A DNA stretch of 64,000 nt from positions 458,530 through 522,529 of the forward strand of contig KN805374.1 of NCBI GenBank assembly GCA_000818945.1. The letters run 5' to 3'. A program made the position numbers and the translations under genes. Every line of letters starts with the position of its first letter. Within the stretch, counting starts at the first letter, position 1. The notes under the pieces were generated by a model that saw only the letters and a list, made by a program, of their open reading frames with translations, ran no database searches and was not told the DNA's origin. The stretch comes from Schizochytrium sp. CCTCC M209059. Its lineage: Eukaryota; Sar; Bigyra; Thraustochytrida; Thraustochytriidae. Of this stretch, positions 31,085 through 39,700 are shown in pieces.

Positions 31085-34000
31085 TCACGGCAAGAAGCGG
31101 TGCGAGCTGGAGCTCGAGGTGCGGCCTATGTTGATGGCCATGTCCGTAGCCGATCGGCGAAGAGGCGCGGGGCCGCTCATCCGCGCAGACAGTGGCGCCG
31201 TGGGGGCTCCCATCGACGCCTGCGAGGACGCCGAAGGTGGCAGCGTTGGCGACGCCCCCGAAAAAGGCGTGGCGCTCCACGAGGTGTGACTTGCGCGCGG
31301 CGAAGGTGGAGGAATGTCCACGACGAGGCCACCCGAGCGCGTGGCGCGACGCCGCGCGGGCGTCTCGTTCGACGGCGCGCTCGTCTGCGAACGTGACAAA
31401 GTCGTCTTGATGCGCGACGAAACAAAGCGAAAGGACTTGCGCCGCTGGAAGCTGCTCGGACCCGTGAGCGGCGAACCGGACACCGACCCGGTCCCAGCCT
31501 GCTGTCCCGTAGACTGCAAGGCTGCGCCAAAGCCCTGGGCCGCCTCCTCCTCGGCCTGTCGCTGTTCCCAATGCGCAAGATTGGCCGAAAGGCACCAATC
31601 CACCTGTGGCTTGAGCGTTGACAAAAACTGGCAGTACGAGTTGAACAGGGGACGCACGATAATCGTAATAAAGCCAATCTGTGACTTGGGAAAGGCAGGC
31701 TTGGTGCGATCCATAAAAGTACTGATCTTGAGACCTGCCTCGCGCTCCCGATCGCCTTGCTGAAAAAACTCCTCTTGCACGAGCGTCGCCCAATGCCGAC
31801 TCAGGCGTGGGTCCTTGGCCGGATTCGACACGTCCGCGCAATGTAGCGTCGTCTTGAGCAAGGTGCGTCGCACCTCGAGGGGAGCAACTTGATCCTCAAG
31901 CCCACGCTCGCCACCGACATCCTCCGCTCCTCCTTCGGGCGACAGGGCAAGTCCGCCTTCGAGATCGCCGTCAATGATCGAATCCAAGCTCGAGGCCGTG
32001 TGATTGTGCATGTTGTGACCCCGCGCCTTTCGCTTCGCGCTTATGCGCTCATAGTATTGCACAACGTCCGTGTTGAACTTTTCAAGACCCTCAAAGTGGT
32101 GGCTCATATCCGTCGCCAAGACCATCTGGATCACTGTCTCGCGTGCTTCCAAATACCGGTCCAAGCCACCCACCGCTTTGAGAATATCGCAACGCTTCGA
32201 ACGCATCACTTCAAAAGCAGAAGCCACGTGCATGTGCTCCAAAACCGCGCGATCGTTGTACCGCACAGCGAGCTTGTTGCCCGTCGCCACCAGAAATGCA
32301 TTGTTCAGTCCCGGGTGCTGATAATCATGAATCGCTGCCGCGACAAGAGCGCAAAACACGTCTTGGGTCGTCACGGCATTGCGCAATAGCGTGTGCGTCA
32401 TGAAATAGTGCGTCGTTTGGACAACGTCTGCAGCGTGCACGCGGTTGTGATAAGGATTCGTTCGGCGGTACCCGTTTTCAATGTTGCTAATCATGTTCAC
32501 GACCATGCCAAGCCGCAAGCCCCGGAACTGCTCGAAAATGTGATTTTTGCGAAGCGCCCCTAGCAGAACAAGCGACAATGGTCTTCCCGCGGAAAACGTA
32601 TCCGCCTCAAAGACGTCGAAATCCCAGGTGTCCAGTTTGTCATTCAGACTGTCGAGCTCACCTTGCGTCCATCGCAGACTCTTTAAATGACTCAGTTCGC
32701 CGGCAAGGAGCTTGAGGCGCTCAAGACCATCTGCACCAACCAGGTCAACCGGCTCCCTCGCTACTCGCGCGCGTCGATCGCGGTTCTGCCGCAGGTACTG
32801 TGGCTGCCGCAACGATTCCTGCGCCTGCGAGACGACAGGAGACGATTGTGGAGTGTGCTGCTGTGACGAGGAATACGATGAACCGTTCTGCTGCTGCTGC
32901 TGCTGCTGCAGAGGCGGTGGAAGATGGTGATAATCGAGCTCGGCATCATCTTCGTCGGACCCTACATGGCCTAAAAATTCCCGATCCGCACCAGATGTGC
33001 GTCTTCGGTAATGGCGCCCCCTGCTTACTTCGCCGTTGTGGTCGTCGTCGCCGTCGTGTCCAAGACCATCGCCTCCAACACCATTTGATCCATCCATCCA
33101 CCTGGTCTGAGAAGAACCGCGCCGTGCAGCCACGCTGGTGCTCAGACTTCGATTATGAAGTGACAAGGGCTTCAGACGGAGCTCAGGAAGTTTCAGCACA
33201 TCCTCATGACCACCAGAAGAGTCGGAGGGTAGCATCGATGGTGACTGGTCAGTACTCTCACCCTCGACACTGGAACGAGTGTCCGCATCTTGCGAGTCGC
33301 TCGAAAGTGATCCATCTGGAGACGTGGTGTCGTGACCTGCACGAGATTCCGACGTGGTAACATCTCGACCTGAAGTTGAGTCAACGTGACCATCTTCCTC
33401 GCCAACAATAAAGTGCGAGCTTGCATCGAGAGCCAGCATGGAAGAGTCCATGTGGATCGTTGACTCAGACGAATTCTCCACCTTTCCATCCTCCTCTGTT
33501 GTGATAGAAAGGTTTGGACGCGTCGCCTCGGCGCTTTTGATCTCGTTCAAATTGTTGTAGCTCATGCTCGCCGGTCCACCCTGACTTATGCCGAGATCGC
33601 GACGAAGAGGTCGTTGGGTTGCGGCAGGAACATGATCTGGAGTCATGGGAGGCGTATACGTTTCACGTAAGAGCGCCTCAATAAGGAATGTTAGGTCTCG
33701 CGCTTGGATACCCACGGAACCGCCTGAGATATGTCGGCCCAAATCAGCGGGCGGGCCGTCAATCGGAATCGAAGCTTGGGCACTATTCTCCTGCGCCGGG
33801 CCTTGCATCGGTGATCCAATATCGACCTTTTCTGTTGACTCTTTGCCGTCGTTTGGAATCGAGTTCTGGTGTTTGAGAAGCGGAGAAATGATATGCGGGG
33901 CCAGAGTCGGTGACATTTTCAAGGCCCTTGCATCCATCGACGACCCAAGATCATCGGCGCTAGAGGCACTCCGAGATTGAGTGGCCCCGGCAGTCTCACC

Positions 34001-35542
34001 GACGTCCCCTGTTGCCAGTGTTGCCCCATCGATCGCGGTGCTTGCATTAAGGTGTTTTACAAACGAAGACCCTCCAGACTCGCGAATCGGTACATGCAGG
34101 GGTGACCGAGGACCGAGCAAGTGCCTCGGTGACGAAGGAGGTTGCCTTTCGGAATGCAAGGCATCTTCGGATACATCTCTTTCCGACTCTGGCTCCTCAG
34201 TCGTTGAAGCGCCAATATAATTGCCCTCATCGTCGAGAGAAAAGGCCGGCATCAGCTCACTGTCACTTTCGCCAAGGTCGTTCAAGCGCGCGCCGGCACT
34301 CGTGGCCCCCGGAGATCCCGGCGGGGAGATATTTGCATTCGCGCCCGACTCCTGGAGCTGGACATGTGAATAGGTCGCGAGCAGCCAGTTCGTTGTGTCT
34401 TCGTCGAGGGCCTCGAAAAGCTTCTCCGTGTCCTCGTCCGCCTTCGAATAGACGGCAATGTCGCTGTACAATCGACGTGTGCCGATGAGATAGCTCGCCC
34501 AGTTCACTTCCTGCGCCTCGCGAGTCGTCAGTGGGTACTTGCGACGAATTTCGCGCAAGAGATCAAGCACGCGGTCAGAGGCAGAGAGCGACTCCATAGG
34601 GCTCGACAGAGCCTGTGCCTGCAAATACTTGATTGAAATAATGTACTCAAAGCGTCTGTACCGAAACAGAAAGAGGAGAAGCTTGAGCACACTGTTGATG
34701 ATGGTCACGGCATTTACGCCCGGAACAGTGTCCGATGAGGCGGCTTCAAGACGCTGATACACGATTGGCTCGAGCGCGAGCGCGGCCATCACAATACAGA
34801 ACTCCATACAATTCGCGAGTGTGGCCCAGTACGAGCGGCCAAACGCCAGCATGCGGAGCACCACGTCGCACGCAAAGATTGACAGAAACACCAGACTAGC
34901 AATCGAATAGGCCTTCCACACCTCAAAGGTGTCTGGCGAGCCCGGCAATGCAAGGGCGACCTGGGAATAAACGAGGCACATGTACAGAATGCTCGTCAAG
35001 GCCATTGCCATTTCTACATATTTGTTCACAAAGAACTCGGCGATCTGCGATTGGAAAAGCGCAAATCCGCGTCTACGCGAGTCACTTGCGACCGACTCTT
35101 CCTCCTGCGGCACTCCTTCGCCGTCTTGCGGAATTCGATGGTCCCCCCTCTCGGCGTCTGCGCCTTGAGCTTCTAGGCCTTCACTTGCGCTTGCGTTGCG
35201 TCCCGCTCGCGACCCGTGATTTGTGAATTTGTCGGTGTTTGTCTCGGCGCCCTCGATTACCGTCTCGCTCGGAAATATGTCTGACACAAGAGGGACTTCT
35301 ACCACACTGTGCATACTGCTGCCTCCGCTACTCATGCTGCTCGCGCCGCTACTCCTTCGACGTCGTCTTCGCGTGGCAGATGACATCGTGGACGACCTCC
35401 TCGCCCGGACGTCCTCCTCTCGGCCAAGAGTGTTCTCCAGGTCTCGCCCATGGTCGGGCCCAGCATTATTGCCATCGTCGATGTTGCTGCTGCTGCTGCT
35501 GCTGCTGTGGTTGTTGTTGTCGCCGGGGTTGAGGTTCGCCAT
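31085..35542 (-). CDS. Membrane cyclic-nucleotide phosphodiesterase with voltage-sensor-like domain
   Basis: 1485 residues, one exon, ATG at 35542. The N-terminus is Ser/Asn-rich. Residues about 170-330 hold four hydrophobic segments in ion-channel style: S1-like MAMALTSILYMCLVYSQVAL; S2-like LVFLSIFACDVVLRMLAFG, with the F-x-x-D/E-x-x-L-R/K pattern of charge-transfer centres; S3-like NCMEFCIVMAALAL; and an S4-like segment with clustered arginines (LLFLFRYRRFEYIISIK). About 650 low-complexity residues follow, then a class I PDE domain: HNRVHAADVVQ, HDYQHPGLNN, HCADVSNPAK and the purine-clamp region SQIGFITIIVRPL. These are the metal and substrate residues, all present, so hydrolysis of cAMP and/or cGMP is expected. 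The C-terminal tail is Ser-rich. The PDE call is secure; voltage sensing is inference because S4 lacks the regular R-x-x-R ladder. Confidence 0.85.
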   Translation of the reverse strand: MANLNPGDNNNHSSSSSSSNIDDGNNAGPDHGRDLENTLGREEDVRARRSSTMSSATRRRRRRSSGASSMSSGGSSMHSVVEVPLVSDIFPSETVIEGAETNTDKFTNHGSRAGRNASASEGLEAQGADAERGDHRIPQDGEGVPQEEESVASDSRRRGFALFQSQIAEFFVNKYVEMAMALTSILYMCLVYSQVALALPGSPDTFEVWKAYSIASLVFLSIFACDVVLRMLAFGRSYWATLANCMEFCIVMAALALEPIVYQRLEAASSDTVPGVNAVTIINSVLKLLLFLFRYRRFEYIISIKYLQAQALSSPMESLSASDRVLDLLREIRRKYPLTTREAQEVNWASYLIGTRRLYSDIAVYSKADEDTEKLFEALDEDTTNWLLATYSHVQLQESGANANISPPGSPGATSAGARLNDLGESDSELMPAFSLDDEGNYIGASTTEEPESERDVSEDALHSERQPPSSPRHLLGPRSPLHVPIRESGGSSFVKHLNASTAIDGATLATGDVGETAGATQSRSASSADDLGSSMDARALKMSPTLAPHIISPLLKHQNSIPNDGKESTEKVDIGSPMQGPAQENSAQASIPIDGPPADLGRHISGGSVGIQARDLTFLIEALLRETYTPPMTPDHVPAATQRPLRRDLGISQGGPASMSYNNLNEIKSAEATRPNLSITTEEDGKVENSSESTIHMDSSMLALDASSHFIVGEEDGHVDSTSGRDVTTSESRAGHDTTSPDGSLSSDSQDADTRSSVEGESTDQSPSMLPSDSSGGHEDVLKLPELRLKPLSLHNRSLSTSVAARRGSSQTRWMDGSNGVGGDGLGHDGDDDHNGEVSRGRHYRRRTSGADREFLGHVGSDEDDAELDYHHLPPPLQQQQQQQNGSSYSSSQQHTPQSSPVVSQAQESLRQPQYLRQNRDRRARVAREPVDLVGADGLERLKLLAGELSHLKSLRWTQGELDSLNDKLDTWDFDVFEADTFSAGRPLSLVLLGALRKNHIFEQFRGLRLGMVVNMISNIENGYRRTNPYHNRVHAADVVQTTHYFMTHTLLRNAVTTQDVFCALVAAAIHDYQHPGLNNAFLVATGNKLAVRYNDRAVLEHMHVASAFEVMRSKRCDILKAVGGLDRYLEARETVIQMVLATDMSHHFEGLEKFNTDVVQYYERISAKRKARGHNMHNHTASSLDSIIDGDLEGGLALSPEGGAEDVGGERGLEDQVAPLEVRRTLLKTTLHCADVSNPAKDPRLSRHWATLVQEEFFQQGDREREAGLKISTFMDRTKPAFPKSQIGFITIIVRPLFNSYCQFLSTLKPQVDWCLSANLAHWEQRQAEEEAAQGFGAALQSTGQQAGTGSVSGSPLTGPSSFQRRKSFRFVSSRIKTTLSRSQTSAPSNETPARRRATRSGGLVVDIPPPSPRASHTSWSATPFSGASPTLPPSASSQASMGAPTAPLSARMSGPAPLRRSATDMAINIGRTSSSSSHRFLP

Positions 35543-36694
35543 GGTCTCGAGGCAGGCTTGCAGTCGCCCAGGTCGTCGCCTTCACGCAGCGCGCGCGCGT
35601 GCAGCGCCGCCCTTCGTTTGGCTGGCTTCGTGCTCCTTGCACCCCTGAGACCCGCAAAGGCGGCGCAGGCCGCGCCCCGCGCAAAGGCGGCGGGCGGGCA
35701 AGACGCGCCCGGAGCGCCGCTTCTCCTGCCCTCTCCGGCGTCCTCCGCCGCCGCCTCGCGCGCAGGCCCGCCCGAGCGCGAGCTCGAGCGCGGGCGCGAG
35801 CGGCGATGGAAACGTGCTTTCGCCGCGCGGCGAGATTTGAATTTCCGGCCTCGATTCCAGCCTGCCGCCTCGCCCCCGGCGTGCACCGCGCGCGCGCGAG
35901 GGCCGGAGGGCGGCCCCGCGGCGCCGGCCGGCCGGCCGTCGCTCGCCTCGCCTCGCGCGCAGCGCCCCTCGCGCGAGCGAGCGAGCGGGCGGGCGCGTTT
36001 TCGTGCTCTGGGCAGGCTGGACTCGGCGCGGCGCTCTTTGTCTCTCTCCTTACAGACAGAGAGACAGACACACACAGACAGACAGTCACACAGACACTCA
36101 CAGAGAGAGCAGCCACAGCGCACGCGCCGCATTCTCTACTTGCGCGCGCGCCATTCCGCACTTGCGCGCGCGCCATTCCGCACTTGCGCGCGCGCCATTC
36201 TGCACTTGCCGCGGCCAGTCCGCGCTGCGCGAGGATGGTGGTACCGTATACTGTTACTATTACACTGGAGTAGTTCACTGGTACCGTGCGTGTGTAATGG
36301 AATGGAATGGACAGCGTGGGAGCGCACAACGAGCGGCTGGCGCGAGCTTGCGAGGCCGGCCAGCGGGGCAGAAATCGCGAGATCGAGGCCTCGAATGTGC
36401 TCCTGGCGCAGAGGAGGCTGTAGCGCAGCAGGCTTGGGTTATGGACAAGCGTGCTTTGGTCATCATAAATTGGACGAACCAGAACCACCTTTTGGGGGGG
36501 AGAGGAGAACGGCGCTGCGGTGCAGTGCAAGGTTTTGCTGTTTATAAAATCAATCTAGTCCTATCGTCCCCGCGAACTTGGGTCATCATGGTTTGTTCGA
36601 ATCAGAAGCACCTTTAAAGGGGGGGTTAATGCGCTACAGTGCAGTGCAGAGCAGTGCAAGGTTTTTCCCTACTAATTATAAAATCAATCTAGGC
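35543..36694. other. Intergenic region between PDE gene and CCP gene
   Basis: 1152 bp, very GC-rich near the PDE start. It contains a CACA/GACA-rich stretch (36050-36120), the 22-bp tandem repeat at 36139-36204 and the duplicated 3' end of the carboxypeptidase gene. Several long overlapping frames on both strands are Arg/Ala-rich by composition and were not called. Confidence 0.5.
36139..36204. repeat. 22-bp minisatellite, three copies
   Basis: Unit CTTGCGCGCGCGCC plus ATTCCGCA, at 36139, 36161 and 36183. The third copy has one C-to-T change. Confidence 0.92.
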
Positions 36695-36714
36695 CTATCG
36701 TCCCCGCGCACTTG
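36458..36714. repeat. Tandem duplication covering the CCP stop codon and 3' UTR
   Basis: Copy A starts GGTCATCAT at 36458 and copy B GGTCATCAT at 36581. Both contain CAGAA-CACCTTT, a G run, TGCAGTGCAAGGTTTT, TATAAAATCAATCTAG, CCTATCGTCCCCGCG and CACTTGG or AACTTGG. On the minus strand copy B holds the real CCP end (SPSARGR then TAG at 36695). Copy A preserves the same codons with one change and also a TAG. Confidence 0.88.
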
Positions 36715-39700
36715 GAGACGACTTCTGCACAGCAGGTAGCAACGAAAGGCTCGAAGATGTACCGCTTGCGGTGATAGTCGCCCGAAGGGAACGGGAAGAA
36801 CTCTGTTTGCTAACGCGATGCCGCGTCCCTGAACTACGACCGCGTCTTGCAGCGTTTGAACACGATGAGGTGGGCGTAGAACTCGGAGATGAGGACGACG
36901 ATGACGATGAATTTGAAGTCGTCAATGATGAACTGGCCTTGGCTCTCGGCTTGGACTTTTTCCGCTTCCCCTTGGCGACAACAGTCACGGCAGATGATGA
37001 TGCGCGCGGCTGCAAAATGTCTCTCATGGCTGCCATAGGATCTGACGCCGTCGTAACATCTGGTCCTGGCCAACGGAAAGACGTGTCGGGTCTCGGCCCC
37101 GCTTGTGCTCCTTGGGCCACGTCTGCCGCTTTTCCGCGCGCAAAGCTCCGCGATCTCCCAAGCATGAAATGCGGCACCCCGCCCACGCTCGTTCCAGAGC
37201 TCTTTGAGCCCGCCGTCGGAGAGCGCTCGTCGAGCCGACCTTTTCGCGATCCACCTGACACTGCCTCTGCGTGCGCTCCCGCGCCACTGTACTCGAAGCT
37301 TGCGCCAGTTCCAGGGACCGCACTTCGTGCTTTTCCAAGCGTGCGCTCCAACAACTCTTCAAGTAGCGTCGGTGGTGCTGACGTAAATGCGATAGGCGCA
37401 CTTCCGCAAAGCTGGCGGAGCGCCGCGTGCACCTTTGGATGATTCATTCGCAGCAAAGCATCGCTCAGACCGAGACCAATGCGACGATAGTGCTCCGGAT
37501 TGAAATGCTGCTCGTCCAAACGAGCATCAAGGGTTCCAGAGGCGCCACCGCAGAATGATGCCTCAAGTGTAAACGAGGCGCGCACGCCAAGCTCTCGGGC
37601 TACGACAACGCGAGCCGCCTGCGCGTGCGACTTACTCACGGTGTACGAGCAGTCCGGCAAAGAGAAAATGTCGCTCGAGTACTCGGACTCCGACATGAAC
37701 TTTGGTAAGGCTCGAACAGGGTTCGACATATCGTGCGCGATCTCGTCACGCGACCGCGCCGACGCTTTCTTGTACTCGACGCCGTAAAGAAAAATGTTCT
37801 TCTTGCGCGAATGCCCATGAAAGTCCACATAGAGTGATACCTTGCGTTGTGCGATGAGGCGCCGAATTAATTGCTTTGTGTGGTAGATCGTAGGAAAGAC
37901 ATTTGGATTAGGTGCAATCCATGCACGATTCAGATCGCAACCACTGAGCGAGGTGCGCGAGTTTCCATGGTACACACCGTCCGGATTCAGCATCGGGACA
38001 ATCTTAAAGTAGTAAAGCCGGCGCAACGCGCAAGCTAGTGCACTCGTTCCCAGCAAGAAACGAATCGTGCCTTCAATCATGTAGCTGGCGACCACTTCCC
38101 CAGGATGCACACGAGCAGTGAGAACCACGGCGGGCCGCGCTGCGATCTCCGCAGGTGGAGCGGTGAAATCCGTAATGGTAAGCTCATCACATGGCAAACC
38201 CCCTAGGGTTGTGCATAGCACCCCTCGTCGAAAAATGGGCGACTTCTTATCCTTCTTTCCAGAGACACACAACGTGTCGAGAAACTCCTGAAGGTGGCTG
38301 TACGTATATGGGTAGCACATGGCCACGTAGTAGACATCATCTGGATGGGGGAAGGTCAGCGTAAAGGTCAAGGTATAGTAGTTGGCGCTCGTGCTCTTTT
38401 TCTGAAGTGACGGCGGGGTCGCATACGAATTTGCAAAATAGGCAATGTTCTTGCCGGCCCGTCTCCACCCCTTGCCTTGACCTTCCTTTGCCTCTTTCAT
38501 GGAATACATGACGGGCTGCATACCCTCACCGAACATTGAGCTTGGTTTCGTCATATTCACAATGTTGAACTTGTATTGCACACTTCCGCTCGCATCAGCG
38601 GCGTGGGTATTTGACACGGCGAAATAGAACCATTGATGGTGTGAGCGCGTATGTAAATCCGAGCGAATGACCAAATCGTATTCCCTCGGCCCTACTCTGT
38701 TCGCTTGAAGAAGGTTTCCCCCTTCAAAGCGGCTTTCGAAGCGAAGAAAATGATCGTGCAGGCCACTTGAACTCGTGCGGGATAGCGAGGGACCACTTGG
38801 ATCGAGAATAGAGGGCTCGTTCGTTTGCAGAGCCTCCTCCATTCCGACCGAGTAAGGGACCGCCATGGGAACAGAGGAACGGGCACGGCCGTCGCCTTCG
38901 CCAAGAGACTGCCGCCAGTCATAAACAAGTTTGCGAGACTGATATTCACCAAGTTTTGACAACGTCTGCGCGGCAGTAGGATTCAGTCGCTGGCCAATAG
39001 GTATGCAGGGCTCTAGATCATCGTCTGTGAGATCGTGCACAAGTTTTGGCAAGACGGCCACAAAGTTGGCCGGTGCACGCTCACTTTCTTGTCCAGGCAC
39101 AAAGGCTTCCAGGCGAAACCCACTTGCCCGCAAACGTTGCTCCGCTCCGGCCTTGCTTGCCTTATTATCCATTTGAGATGCAGCCTTTCCCGCAAGCATA
39201 TCTGCGCCAGCACTTTCCGAGGCTTCAAGGCGAGTGACGACTTCCCCGCTGACGCCCTCGTCAGCATCGGAGTCGTCAGCGTCAGAGTCGTCGTTGGCGT
39301 CTCCTTCGTCTGCGTCTGACCCGTCGTCGCCGTCATCTGCGCCGTCGTCACGATCGAGAGCGGCACGACTTTTCTTGTTCTCCTCTTGCTCAGAACCCGT
39401 CACGGATCTTCGATTGTTGGAACCTTTTTCAAGATGATCTGCTTCGTCCGTGTCGTACTCGGGCGCGCTCACTCCGGCACGGTCGTTGGCGTCCTCGTCC
39501 TCGGCTAGCTCGGTTTTGCCCTCTTGTGCCCTAATTTCCAGCGAACGCCGATCCCGCGCTTCGATCGCCGCTGCATCATTGAAATGCTGCAGAAGATCGG
39601 CCTGTTCGGGAAAACTGTTTGCGTTTGGCGTCGTGCCAGATCCAATCAGGCGAAGAATTGCAGCAGTTGCATCAAGGGCCATGCATTGAAGCCGCACAAG

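Noticed and set aside
35450..36547. Frames of over 350 codons on both strands upstream of the PDE gene
   Set aside because: They coincide on opposite strands over the same GC-rich DNA and consist mostly of Arg/Ala; neither has motifs.
36590..36620. GTTCGAATC-like word suggesting a tRNA T-loop
   Set aside because: No acceptor stem, D-loop or anticodon arm around it; it belongs to the duplicated CCP 3' flank.
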